Assembly: GCF_002197985.1 (NCBI RefSeq)
Contig: NZ_NBYK01000001.1
Coordinates: 791,191 to 855,190, forward strand
Direction: 5' to 3'
DNA from: Halopseudomonas aestusnigri
GTDB taxonomy: Bacteria > Pseudomonadota > Gammaproteobacteria > Pseudomonadales > Pseudomonadaceae
Length of the DNA: 64,000 nt
The position numbers and the translations under genes were made by a program. The notes under the pieces were generated by a model. It was not told the DNA's origin, did no database searches, and saw only the letters and a list, made by a program, of their open reading frames with translations. Every line of letters starts with the position of its first letter. Position 1 is the stretch's first letter. Shown here one piece after another: positions 25,149-34,290 of the stretch.

Positions 25149-26549
25149 ATGTCTAACGACCATCAGGCGTACCTTGCCAAACGGCAACTCAAGCGCGGGA
25201 CTGCGGGCTGGATTCTGCTCGCCGGGCTCGGCGTCTCTTATGTTATTTCCGGCGATTTTGCCGGCTGGAACTTCGGCATCGCGCAGGCGGGCTGGGCGGG
25301 CTTTGCGATTGCCGCGGTACTTATGGGGTTGATGTATCTGACCCTGGTGCTGTCGCTGGCGGAAATGTCGGCGGCGATTCCTGCTGCGGGTGGCGGTTAC
25401 AGCTTTGCCCGGCAGGCGATGGGGCCGACCGGGGGCTTTTTGACCGGCCTTGCGGTGTTGATCGAATATGCGCTGGCCCCGGCGGCCATCGTCATCTTTA
25501 TCGGGTCGGCGGTGGAAGCGCTGCTCGGTTTCAGCGGTCCTTGGGTCTACGCGATCTTCTATCTGGTATTCGTCGGCATTCACCTGGCGGGCGTGGGTGA
25601 AGCGTTGAAAGTGATGATGGTAATCAGCGGTCTGGCGGTCTTCGCCATCGTGGCTACCGGTGTGGCGCTGGTGATGCACTTTGATATCAACAACCTGTTC
25701 GACATCGCCATGACCGACGCCAACGGTGCCAGCGAGCTGCTGCCGCTGGGCTGGTACGGCGTGTGGGCGGCGCTGCCGTTTGCCATGTGGCTGTTCCTGG
25801 CGGTCGAAGGCGTGCCACTGGCCGCTGAAGAAGCCAAGGACCCGGGCAAGGACGTGCCGAAGGGCATCATTGGTGCCATGGTCTTCCTGCTGTTCACCGC
25901 TTTGATGGTGGTGGTGCTGGTGCCGGGCGCGGCGGGTGCCAAGGCTATGGGCGACAGCGCGGTACCGCTGGTGGATGCGCTGAACGCAACCGGTAACACC
26001 AGTCTGGCGACACTGGTCAACGTGCTGGGTCTGGCCGGTCTGGTGGCGTCGTTCTTCTCGATCATCTACGGCTACAGCCGCCTGGTGTTTGCTCTGTCAC
26101 GTGCCGGGTATCTGCCCAAGTCGCTGTCGCTGACCACCGAGCGCAAGGTGCCGGCACGTGCGCTGATTGTGCCGGGTATCTTCGGCTTTATCGCCTCCTT
26201 GAGCGGTGAGGGTGATCTGATGCTGGCGATGGCGGTAGTCGGTGCGACCGTGTCCTACGCACTGATGGCGCTCAGTCACATCCTGCTGCGCATCAAACAG
26301 CCGGACCTGCCGCGCCCGTACAAGACCCCGGGCGGTGTGGTGACTTCGGGTATCGCGCTGGTGCTGTCATTGATCGCACTGACCGGCGTCTACGCCTTCG
26401 ATCCGCGTGCGTTCTTCTTCACCATGGGCCTGTTTGTGATCGGTGCGGTGTACTACTTCGGCTACAGCCGCAAGCATCTGGTTGCCAAGTCGGCCGACGA
26501 AGAGTTTGCCATGCTGGCCGAGGCAGAATCGGATCTGGCTGCTGCCTGA
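25149..26549 (+). CDS. eat: Ethanolamine permease
   Basis: APC-superfamily transporter in the inner membrane, 466 residues with about twelve helices, in the TIGR00908 ethanolamine-permease group. Features: basic N terminus then GTAGWILLAGLGVSYVISGD, FAGWNFGIAQAGWAG, EMSAAIPAAGGGYSFARQAM and the cytosolic motif FLAVEGVPLAAEEAKDPGKD. Encoded just downstream of eutBC on the same strand, it supplies the lyase with substrate. A strong terminator (26566-26600) closes the operon. Confidence 0.94.
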   Translation: MSNDHQAYLAKRQLKRGTAGWILLAGLGVSYVISGDFAGWNFGIAQAGWAGFAIAAVLMGLMYLTLVLSLAEMSAAIPAAGGGYSFARQAMGPTGGFLTGLAVLIEYALAPAAIVIFIGSAVEALLGFSGPWVYAIFYLVFVGIHLAGVGEALKVMMVISGLAVFAIVATGVALVMHFDINNLFDIAMTDANGASELLPLGWYGVWAALPFAMWLFLAVEGVPLAAEEAKDPGKDVPKGIIGAMVFLLFTALMVVVLVPGAAGAKAMGDSAVPLVDALNATGNTSLATLVNVLGLAGLVASFFSIIYGYSRLVFALSRAGYLPKSLSLTTERKVPARALIVPGIFGFIASLSGEGDLMLAMAVVGATVSYALMALSHILLRIKQPDLPRPYKTPGGVVTSGIALVLSLIALTGVYAFDPRAFFFTMGLFVIGAVYYFGYSRKHLVAKSADEEFAMLAEAESDLAAA

Positions 26550-26565
26550 TTCAAGTCTGCACAGC

Positions 26566-26600
26566 AACACAAAGGCCGCCTCGGGCGGCCTTTGTGTTTT
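26566..26600 (+). terminator. Rho-independent terminator of the eut operon
   Basis: AACACAAAGGCCGCC pairs perfectly with GGCGGCCTTTGTGTT around a TCG loop, a 15-bp stem ending in TTTT; 16 bp after the permease stop. Confidence 0.9.
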
Positions 26601-26715
26601 GTGTTGTGCTGCCTGGTTGGAATCGCCTATTGGCCAAAGGCCATTTCTGGTCTGTTCCTGCCGTGATTGCTCTGTATATACTGGCCGCAAAAAAGCCGAC
26701 AGAAGGAATTGGGGC

Positions 26716-28416
26716 ATGGCCGTCGTAGGGATAGATCTGGGCACCACAAACAGCCTGATCAGTGTTTGGCGTGACGACAAGAGCATCATCATTCCCAACG
26801 CGCTGGGTGAATTGCTGACACCCTCGGTAGTCAGCGTCGATGATGATGGCATGGTCACGGTTGGTCGTGCTGCGAAGGACCGGCTGGTTACCCATCCTGA
26901 AAAAACGGCTGCACAGTTCAAGCGTCTCATGGGTACCAGTGAGAGGATCAGGCTGGGCAATCGCCAGTTCAGCGCCGAGGAACTCTCTGCGCTGGTACTC
27001 AAGCAGCTCAAGGCGGATGCCGAGGTATACCTCGGTGAGCCCGTTGACGAGGCAATCATCAGCGTTCCCGCTTATTTCAACAATCATCAGCGTACTGCCA
27101 CCCTGAATGCTGCTCGTCTTGCCGGACTCAAGGCAGAGCGACTGATCAATGAGCCAACCGCCGCGGCACTGGCGTACGGTATTCAGGAAAACGAAGAGGA
27201 ATGCCGTTTTATCGTCATTGACCTGGGCGGCGGTACGCTCGACGTTTCCATTCTGGAAAAATTCGAAGACCTGCTTGAGGTGCATGCCACCAGTGGTGAC
27301 AGTTTTCTGGGGGGCGAGGATTTTACTGCGGCCATGCTTGGTGCCGTCTGTGAGCAAATCGGCTGCGAGCGCCAAAGTCTGAGCAGGGAAGAACGTGCGC
27401 ATCTGTATCGCGTTTGTGACGAAGCCAAAAAGGCCCTGGCCGAGCAGCACGAGGTGCTGATGACGCTCAGTCTGGCTGGCAAGGAACACAGTCTCACATT
27501 TACGCGTGACGCCTTTGTTCAGGCGTGTATTGTGCTGCTGGAGCGGATCCGGGGGCCAATCGAGCGCGCGGTGCTCGATGCCGGCATGAGCCGCGATGAT
27601 TTTGACGAGGTCATCCTGGTTGGCGGCGCCACCCGCATGCCTGTCGTGCGTAGCCATGTTGGTCGGCTGTTCGGCCGTATACCTGCCACCACCATCGATC
27701 CGGACCTTGTTGTTGCCATGGGGGCGGCGGTGCAGGCTGCCCTGAAGGAGCGTAACGCGGGTCTGCGCGACACGGTGCTGACGGATGTGTGTCCGTTTTC
27801 ACTGGGCATCGAGATCGCCAAGGATATTGGCGGCGAGCGTGCGCATGGCTTTTTCAGCGTGATCATTCCGCGTAACACGGTCATCCCGACCAGCCGGGTG
27901 GATCGCTACTACACCGTTGCCGACAATCAGAGGGTGGTGAACCTGTCGGTGTTTCAGGGCGAACAGCGGATGGTGCGCAACAACATCAAGATTGGCGAAT
28001 TGGCGGTTCAGCTTCCTGGCGGCCGGGCCGGCGAGGAGTCGGTTGATGTGCGCTTTACCTACGACATCAATGGTGTACTCGAAGTGGAGGCGGTGGTCGT
28101 CAGTACCGGCGTTCGGAGTACGCTGGTGATTCAGAACACCACCAGCGAACTGGACGAGAAGACGCTGGAGCGGCTGCTCAAGGAGATGGAAAAACTCAAG
28201 TTTCACCCTCGTGAGGACAGCGCCAACATTGCCTTGATGGGTGAAGCAGAGAGGATGTGGGCAGAGACGCTTGGTGAAGAGCGCCGCTACCTTGAGGAGT
28301 TGATTGAGTATTTCGAGGCGGCCATGGACTCACAGGATTTGCAGCGCTGCGCTGCTGCCCGTAACGCCGTTGGCCAGAAACTGGCGGAGCTGCGTAACAG
28401 CCGGGGGCGCTGGTGA
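26716..28416 (+). CDS. hscC: HscC-type Hsp70 chaperone
   Basis: 566 residues, a specialised Hsp70. The ATPase domain is complete: VVGIDLGTTNSLISVW, VPAYFNNHQRTAT, INEPTAAALAYG, VIDLGGGTLDVSIL and ILVGGATRMP. The substrate-binding part is shorter than in DnaK, with a short lid and no DnaK-type tail, as in E. coli HscC (556 residues). AAGGAATTGGGGC precedes the ATG at 26716. It overlaps the next gene by GTGA, which encodes a J-like protein, its presumed partner. Clients unknown. Confidence 0.92.
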   Translation: MAVVGIDLGTTNSLISVWRDDKSIIIPNALGELLTPSVVSVDDDGMVTVGRAAKDRLVTHPEKTAAQFKRLMGTSERIRLGNRQFSAEELSALVLKQLKADAEVYLGEPVDEAIISVPAYFNNHQRTATLNAARLAGLKAERLINEPTAAALAYGIQENEEECRFIVIDLGGGTLDVSILEKFEDLLEVHATSGDSFLGGEDFTAAMLGAVCEQIGCERQSLSREERAHLYRVCDEAKKALAEQHEVLMTLSLAGKEHSLTFTRDAFVQACIVLLERIRGPIERAVLDAGMSRDDFDEVILVGGATRMPVVRSHVGRLFGRIPATTIDPDLVVAMGAAVQAALKERNAGLRDTVLTDVCPFSLGIEIAKDIGGERAHGFFSVIIPRNTVIPTSRVDRYYTVADNQRVVNLSVFQGEQRMVRNNIKIGELAVQLPGGRAGEESVDVRFTYDINGVLEVEAVVVSTGVRSTLVIQNTTSELDEKTLERLLKEMEKLKFHPREDSANIALMGEAERMWAETLGEERRYLEELIEYFEAAMDSQDLQRCAAARNAVGQKLAELRNSRGRW

Positions 28417-29618
28417 GCTGCTGGGCGACGCTGGGCGTCGAACCCTACAGCGATCTGCGCACCATCAAGCGGGCCTACGCCCGGTTGCTGAAGGATGTGC
28501 ATCCGGAGGAGCGGCCGGCCGAGTTCATGGCGCTGCGAGAAGCCTATGAGCGGGCGTCGGTAATGAGTGCCCGGGAAGCTGCGCGCACAGGCCCTCGGGA
28601 GCCCGAGCCGGGCCCGGCTCCCGCTGAGCAGCTTGAGGCAGCGGCGGCGTCACCTGATGTGCACGAGCCGGATCCGGCCCTTTTGGAGGCGCTGCGTGTG
28701 CAGCGCGAGCAGGAGCAGGAAGAGGCCGATGCTCGGCAGCGCTTCAACCTGCGTATGCAGGCGCTGGCTGATGCTTTCATTGAAGTGCTCGACGACCCCC
28801 AGCGCCGTGCCGATCCAGCAATCTGGCAGGCGCTGCTGAGTACACCGGAGCTGAGCAATCTGGACATCCGGTTGCGTCATGGCGCCAACCTTCTTCCGGC
28901 AGTCATTGATCTGCTGGAAGCGCCGGAGCAATCGCTGTTACCGCCCGGCGTTCTGGTGCTTCTTGATGACAGCTTTCACTGGACTCAGGACCAGAACATC
29001 AACTGGCCGGTGAGCGAGGAGTCAATGCAGCGGCTGTGTCTGCTGGTTGGTGCAGCGCACAGAAGCATTGCAAGTGCTCCTCCGCGCACGGGGTGGGGGT
29101 GGTTTTTCAGTTCCATGTTCCGTCCCGACGGGCGCCTGAGTCGAACCGAGTTTTCCACTGGAATGACGCTATTGCTCCCCGCGGCATTTTTGGTTGCGTT
29201 CGCGATGGCTATCCTGCTGCCACAGCAATTGAGAGACGCTGTGATTATCGTGATTTGGCTGGTGGCGGTTTACGCTGTTGTCATCGCACTTATCAAGCGT
29301 ATCAGGGACTCCGGAACCAATATCTATATTGCGCTTGTGCTGGGTATCGCGTTTCCGGTAATGAACCTGCTGTATATCTTTGCCAACTCAAGAGATCCAG
29401 TATCTACGCCGGGTAACCCAAGAGCGCGTTTTGTTGATCCCTATGTGATGGCGGCTCATTCGTTGTTTCGCAGCGGCTTCCGTTATGGAATCCAGCAACG
29501 GGTTCGCCGGTTTTTTCTCAGCATGAAGCCTTCTCTGGCATGGAGCCTGATTCTGCTGCCTGTTGCTGTCGCGGGTTTGCTGACCCTGGCGACCTTATTG
29601 GGCGCCAAGTTTTTCTGA
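28413..29618 (+). CDS. J-domain-like protein with C-terminal DUF805 membrane domain
   Basis: 401 residues from a GTG that overlaps the hscC stop. N-terminal ~50 residues are a J-like domain (LGVEPYSDLRTIKRAYARLL, then FMALREAYERA), but the HPD catalytic tripeptide reads HPE (residues 30-32). A long charged helical middle (~55-220) follows, then a DUF805 membrane domain with about four to five helices and the motif LIKRIRDSGTNIY. In E. coli, HscC works with DjlB/DjlC; this fusion would tether the chaperone to the membrane. Whether HPE still stimulates HscC is unclear. Confidence 0.8.
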   Translation: MSCWATLGVEPYSDLRTIKRAYARLLKDVHPEERPAEFMALREAYERASVMSAREAARTGPREPEPGPAPAEQLEAAAASPDVHEPDPALLEALRVQREQEQEEADARQRFNLRMQALADAFIEVLDDPQRRADPAIWQALLSTPELSNLDIRLRHGANLLPAVIDLLEAPEQSLLPPGVLVLLDDSFHWTQDQNINWPVSEESMQRLCLLVGAAHRSIASAPPRTGWGWFFSSMFRPDGRLSRTEFSTGMTLLLPAAFLVAFAMAILLPQQLRDAVIIVIWLVAVYAVVIALIKRIRDSGTNIYIALVLGIAFPVMNLLYIFANSRDPVSTPGNPRARFVDPYVMAAHSLFRSGFRYGIQQRVRRFFLSMKPSLAWSLILLPVAVAGLLTLATLLGAKFF

Positions 29619-29673
29619 ACCGGGCAGCCGTCTGCGCAAACGGGTGGCTGTGATACTTCGCGCGTTTGGATCT

Positions 29674-31005
29674 TCAGACGGCGTCGTCCGAGAGGAAAAA
29701 GGCGTAACCCGCGCCACCGCTGCGTTTGGCTGCGTACATGGCGTTGTCGGCGCGGTGCATCAGTCGACGTTCGCTGTCGCCGTGTTCGGGATAGACGGCG
29801 ATACCGACGCTCGGTGTGCAGGTCAGGGTATGGCCTTCAATCAGGAAGGGTGCGCTCAGATTGCCGAGGATTTTCTCCGCGACGGTTGCGGCATCCTGTT
29901 GCTGTCGGATGCCGTCGAGTACTACTGCAAACTCGTCGCCGCCCAGTCGGCCGCAGCTGTCGGATTCGCGCACGCTTTGGCGCAATCTGTGGGCTACCTG
30001 TTGCAGCAGATGGTCGCCAACGGCATGGCCGTAGGTGTCATTGATCTGTTTGAAACTGTCCAGATCCAGATACAGCACGGCCAGTCGTCCATTGTTGCGC
30101 TCCGCTCGCTGCAGGGCAGTTTGCAGTCGGTCCATCAGCAGGGCGCGGTTGGGTAGCCTGGTCAGTTGATCGTGCTGCGCCAGAAAGGAAAGCCGGGTGT
30201 GGGCCTGGTGTCGGCTGATCGCGGTCGCCAGCTGGCTGGCAACGAATTGCAGAAAGGATGTATCACGTTCGTCGAAGCCGTTATTTGCAGGCTGGTGGTG
30301 GACGATAAGGGCGCCGATAGGGGTAGTGTCGTTCAGCAGAGGCACGCAGAGCGGGTTGTCGGGCGCATCTGGAGCGCTCGCCGGGGTGTCATGGTGCTGC
30401 GGGCGCATCATTCGGGCCAGAGACGGGTGGGCTGCAAGCGGCCCCTGCGCGGGGGGCGGCAGGTCTTCACCGGCATGGTAGGGGAAGCTCAGCTGATCTG
30501 CCTCGGCGTCATGGAGTGCAACAGTAAGCGCCCTGGTCGGCAAGTGCTGGTTAATCAGGTCGTACATGCGCTGGTAGAGCATCGGCAATGTTTCTGCCGA
30601 GTGCACCGCGGCCGAAACCGCATAGACGGCTGCTTGTCTGGCCTCGGCCTGTTTTCGCCTGGTGATGTCGCGGGCAACGCCAACACGCACCTGCTCGGCC
30701 TCGAACCACTGGGCCGACCACATGATGTGGACGATATGGCCCTGCTTGTGAATGTAGCGGTTTTCGTGGTCACCCGAGGGCTGCCCTGCGGTAATCTGCC
30801 GGGCAAGCTGGCGGGTAGCTTCCCGGTCATCGGGATGCATCAGCTCAAACGTGGTGCGGCCTATCAGTTCTTCGGGCGAATAGCCGAAAACCCGTTTGCT
30901 GGCTGCGCTAACGGATAAAAAGCGTCCTTCCTTGTCTACGACGCAAACGACATCCAGCAGCAAATCCAGTAGCTTGTCGTGAGGAATCAGGGGTGCTGGG
31001 TTCAT
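29674..31005 (-). CDS. PAS-GAF-GGDEF diguanylate cyclase
   Basis: 443 residues making c-di-GMP from GTP. PAS domain ~10-125 (VVDKEGRFLSVSAASKRVFG, ELIGRTTFELMHPDD), GAF ~140-280, then a GGDEF domain with the intact active site RLGGDEFAVVLDG and an RESD allosteric I-site five residues before it, so product inhibition is expected. No membrane helix. The ATG at 31005 (MNPAPL) is chosen; an upstream extension is Arg-rich and not family-like. Convergent with the hscC/J-protein operon and divergent from ycaO. Confidence 0.9.
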   Translation of the reverse strand: MNPAPLIPHDKLLDLLLDVVCVVDKEGRFLSVSAASKRVFGYSPEELIGRTTFELMHPDDREATRQLARQITAGQPSGDHENRYIHKQGHIVHIMWSAQWFEAEQVRVGVARDITRRKQAEARQAAVYAVSAAVHSAETLPMLYQRMYDLINQHLPTRALTVALHDAEADQLSFPYHAGEDLPPPAQGPLAAHPSLARMMRPQHHDTPASAPDAPDNPLCVPLLNDTTPIGALIVHHQPANNGFDERDTSFLQFVASQLATAISRHQAHTRLSFLAQHDQLTRLPNRALLMDRLQTALQRAERNNGRLAVLYLDLDSFKQINDTYGHAVGDHLLQQVAHRLRQSVRESDSCGRLGGDEFAVVLDGIRQQQDAATVAEKILGNLSAPFLIEGHTLTCTPSVGIAVYPEHGDSERRLMHRADNAMYAAKRSGGAGYAFFLSDDAV

Positions 31006-31213
31006 GCCGCTCAATATAGTGGCAGAGTGCCTTGGCTCGCTACCGCGCGCCGATATTTTTTTTGGTCTGCCCCCTGGCGAGCGGCTGCGAGCGGCTCTGG
31101 GAGCCGGCCGCGCGACCAGTGGTCCGCTGCGTCGTCGAGTGCGACATGACATTCGCGGTAAAAGCCGGATAATGGCCGGCTGTTCAATTCGCCCCTCAAA
31201 CGCTGGTGCATGC

Positions 31214-33493
31214 ATGGAAATCAAGGTCAACTTTCTCGACAACCTCCGACTTGAAGCCAAATTCGATGACTTCACGGTGGTGGCTGACCAGCCGATTCGC
31301 TACAAGGGCGATGGCTCCGCGCCGGGGCCGTTTGATTACTTTCTGGCGTCGTCGGCGCTGTGCGCGGCGTATTTCGTCAAACTCTACTGCAACACCCGCA
31401 ATATCCCGACGGACAACATCCGCCTGTCGCAGAACAACATTGTTGACCCGGAAGACCGCTACAAGCAGATCTTCAAAATTCAGGTTGAGCTGCCCGCTGA
31501 TATCTCCGAGAAGGACCGCCTTGGCATCCTGCGTTCAATTGAACGCTGCACGGTCAAGAAGGTAGTGCAGACCGGCCCGGACTTTGTCATCGAAGAGGTC
31601 GAAAATCTGGACGCCGACGCCCAGTCTTTGCTGATGCCGGTGCAGACCGTTGGCGAGGGCACGCGGATTCTCGGCAAGGACCTGCCGCTGGAACAGACCA
31701 TCGCCAACATGTCCGGCATTCTCGCCGGTCTGGGCATGAAGATCGAGATCGCCTCCTGGCGCAACATCGTGCCCAACGTCTGGTCGCTGCATATTCGTGA
31801 CGCCCAGTCGCCGCTGTGCTTTACCAACGGCAAGGGTGCGACCAAGGAAGCGGCGCTGGCCTCGGCACTGGGCGAGTTCATCGAGCGGCTGAACTGCAAC
31901 TTCTTCTACAACGACCAGTTCTGGGGCGAAGACATCGCCAATGCCGAGTTCGTCCACTATCCGAACGAGCGCTGGTTCAAGGTCGGACGTAATGATGCGC
32001 TGCCCACGGGGCTGCTCGATTCCCATTGTTTGGCGATCTACAATCCGGAAGGCGAACTGCGCGGCTCGCACCTGATCGACACCAACTCCGGCAACGCCGA
32101 GCGTGGCATCTGCGCGCTGCCGTTCGTGCGGCAGTCTGACGGCAAGGAGGTGTACTTTCCCTCCAATCTGATCGAAAACCTGTTCCTCAGCAACGGCATG
32201 AGCGCGGGCAATACCCTGGCCGAGGCGCAGGTGCAGTGTTTGTCGGAGATCTTCGAACGAGCGGTCAAGCGCGAGATTCTGGAAGGTGAGCTGGCGCTGC
32301 CGGATGTGCCGGATTCTGTGCTGGCGAAGTATCCGGGCATTGTTGCCGGCATCAAGGGGCTGGAAGAGCAGGGCTTCCCGGTCTTGGTGAAAGACGCCTC
32401 GCTTGGTGGCCGTTTCCCGGTCATGTGCGTGACGCTGATGAATCCGCGCACCGGCGGCGTGTTTGCTTCCTTTGGCGCGCATCCCAGCCTGGAAGTGGCG
32501 CTGGAACGCAGTCTGACCGAGCTGCTGCAGGGGCGCAGCTTCGAGGGTCTGAACGACCTGCCGCAGCCGACCTTTGAAAGCCAGGCGGTGACCGAGCCGA
32601 ACAACTTTGTCGAGCACTTTATCGACTCCAGCGGTGTGGTGTCCTGGCGCTTCTTCAGCGCCAAAGCCGATTACGACTTTGTCGAGTGGTACTTCTCCGG
32701 CGAGGGCGCAAACTCCAACCAGCAGGAAGCGGACACCCTGTTCGGCATCCTCAAGGACATCGGCAAGGAAGCCTATATGGCGACCTACACCGATCTGGGG
32801 GCCAACGCCTGCCGGATTCTGGTGCCGGACTACTCCGAGATTTATCCGGTCGAGGATCTGATCTGGGATAACACCAATAAGGCGCTGCTGTTCCGCGAAG
32901 ACATTCTCAATCTGCACAGCCTGGATGATGAGCAGTTGCAGGGGCTGGTCGAGCGGCTGGAAGAAAGCGAGCTGGATGACTACACCGACATCAAGACGCT
33001 GATCGGCATCGAGTTCGACGACAACACCACCTGGGGTCAATTGACCATTCTTGAGCTGAAGCTGCTGATCTATCTGGCGCTGGAGCGCTTCGAGGACGCC
33101 AAGGAGCAGGTCGAAGCCTTTCTGCAGTTCAACGACAACACCGTCGAGCGCGGTCTGTTCTATCAGGCGGTCAACGTGGTGTTGGAAGTGCTGCTGGACG
33201 AGGAGCTTGAACTGGCCGATTTTGAGCCCAACTTCCGGCGCATGTTCGGCAACGAGCGGATGGACGCGGTGATCGGCTCGGTCGACGGCAGCGTGCGCTT
33301 CTACGGCTTGACGCCGACCAGCATGAAGCTGGAAGGGCTGGACCGCCACCTGCGCCTGATCGACAGTTACAAAAAGCTCCACGCCGCGCGGGCCAAGGCG
33401 GCGGCCAGCGTCGCCCGCAATGACGACGCCACAGCCAAACCCCTCCTGCAACCCTCCCGCACACGCTCCGCCGCCTGGCGTAAAAAAACGTAG
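31214..33493 (+). CDS. ycaO: OsmC-YcaO fusion protein
   Basis: 759 residues: an OsmC-like domain (~1-140; GDGSAPGPFDYFLASSALC with the peroxidatic-type Cys, IERCTVKKV with a second Cys), then a YcaO ATP-binding domain (~165-560; EAALASALGEFIERL, EAQVQCLSEIFERAVKRE, GAHPSLEVALERSLTELLQG), then a C-terminal helical/TPR-like part. YcaO proteins activate amide carbonyls with ATP; E. coli YcaO helps RimO modify ribosomal protein S12. The OsmC fusion suggests redox-linked sulfur handling (inference). A family-1 REP overlaps the stop codon. Confidence 0.9.
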   Translation: MEIKVNFLDNLRLEAKFDDFTVVADQPIRYKGDGSAPGPFDYFLASSALCAAYFVKLYCNTRNIPTDNIRLSQNNIVDPEDRYKQIFKIQVELPADISEKDRLGILRSIERCTVKKVVQTGPDFVIEEVENLDADAQSLLMPVQTVGEGTRILGKDLPLEQTIANMSGILAGLGMKIEIASWRNIVPNVWSLHIRDAQSPLCFTNGKGATKEAALASALGEFIERLNCNFFYNDQFWGEDIANAEFVHYPNERWFKVGRNDALPTGLLDSHCLAIYNPEGELRGSHLIDTNSGNAERGICALPFVRQSDGKEVYFPSNLIENLFLSNGMSAGNTLAEAQVQCLSEIFERAVKREILEGELALPDVPDSVLAKYPGIVAGIKGLEEQGFPVLVKDASLGGRFPVMCVTLMNPRTGGVFASFGAHPSLEVALERSLTELLQGRSFEGLNDLPQPTFESQAVTEPNNFVEHFIDSSGVVSWRFFSAKADYDFVEWYFSGEGANSNQQEADTLFGILKDIGKEAYMATYTDLGANACRILVPDYSEIYPVEDLIWDNTNKALLFREDILNLHSLDDEQLQGLVERLEESELDDYTDIKTLIGIEFDDNTTWGQLTILELKLLIYLALERFEDAKEQVEAFLQFNDNTVERGLFYQAVNVVLEVLLDEELELADFEPNFRRMFGNERMDAVIGSVDGSVRFYGLTPTSMKLEGLDRHLRLIDSYKKLHAARAKAAASVARNDDATAKPLLQPSRTRSAAWRKKT

Positions 33494-33520
33494 GGCGGAC
33501 AAAGCCGCAGGCGTGTCCGC
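33490..33520 (+). repeat. REP element, family 1, overlapping the ycaO stop
   Basis: GTAG at 33490, then GGCGGACAAAGCCGCAGGC and GTGTCCGC; the TAG of GTAG is the ycaO stop codon (33491-33493). Outer stem GCGGACA/TGTCCGC. Confidence 0.8.
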
Positions 33521-33590
33521 GCGCAAGGCGCCACGCTACCACTCTGCAGCGAATGCTGCGCTGAGATAGCGATGTCTGGGCCACTTCGGT

Positions 33591-33618
33591 GGCCAACGCT
33601 GCGCGCTGACCACCCTAC
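33591..33618 (-). repeat. REP element, family 1 variant, inverted
   Basis: On the minus strand: GTAGGGTGGTCAGCGCGCAG then CGTTGGCC, i.e. GTAG plus an imperfect hairpin. Lies just downstream of the RAYT pseudogene, in inverted orientation to the copy at 33490, as in REP pairs next to RAYT genes. Confidence 0.65.
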
Positions 33619-33630
33619 GGCTGGGGTGCT

Positions 33631-34161
33631 TCACTCGCCGAATTGGGTGCTTTGCTCGTTTGGTGCATCGCCCCAATCCGCCGGATAGATACCGGCGGCG
33701 ACGGCGCGGTGAAAGCTGGAATAGGGCCAATCTGCGAGATGGGTTACATGCCCGTGTTTTATCGGGTTGTAATGGATGTAATCGATGTGCCGCGCATAAT
33801 CTCGCTCATCACGAATCAGGTGCTCCCAATAACGTCGCTGCCAAATGCCTCGCTCCCGTCGGCGCTGCCGCCTGCTGCTTATGGGCTCATTCTTCGGTAG
33901 GCGACTGGAAAACCCATGCTTTATCAACTGCCAGCGCAGGGCATAGTTTGCGTCACCGGGTGGTAGCGTCCACACGCAATGCATGTGTTCGGGCAGCACC
34001 ACTCAAGCATCGATATCAAAGGGCAGGCGGGCCTTGGTGCGGCGCACGCACTCTCGCAACAGGGCGACCTCACGCACCAGCAGATCGCTCTTGCGGTCGT
34101 GCAGGGTGACGGTGAAGAAGTAGCTGGCGCCCGGGGCACGTGCGCGGCGGTAGCGGGGCAT
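33631..34161 (-). pseudogene. REP-associated tyrosine transposase (RAYT), nonsense-interrupted
   Basis: From ATG 34161 the frame reads MPRYRRARAPGASYFFTVTL ... RLPFDIDA, then TGA (34003-34005), then VVLPEHMHCVW in the same frame through to the stop at 33631. RAYT proteins have Trp at this point (A-W-V-V-x-P-x-H-x-H), so one TGG-to-TGA change explains it. Retained downstream: the HUH-type motif HMH, WQRRYWEHLIRDERDY and the catalytic Tyr block HIDYIHYNPIKHG. About 175 codons, normal for RAYT. These enzymes move REP elements, several of which surround it. Confidence 0.85.
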
Positions 34162-34290
34162 GGGCTGACGGTTCCCTGATGGCGACGCTGCACCATGGGC
34201 CAGCGGCGCTCAGCGGCCAATCAGTGCAGTGCGGAGTGTGATGCGTTCGGGGTTTGCCGGGGCCGATTCTGTGGCCCGTTGGCGCTGGCT

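Noticed and set aside
31535-33526. 663-codon minus-strand open frame opposite ycaO
   Set aside because: Shadow; the plus strand encodes the OsmC-YcaO fusion with intact motifs.
33631-34002. Intact 123-residue transposase from GTG at 34002
   Set aside because: It would lack the conserved N-terminal third; the upstream frame continues in phase across a single TGA, so the gene is read as interrupted.
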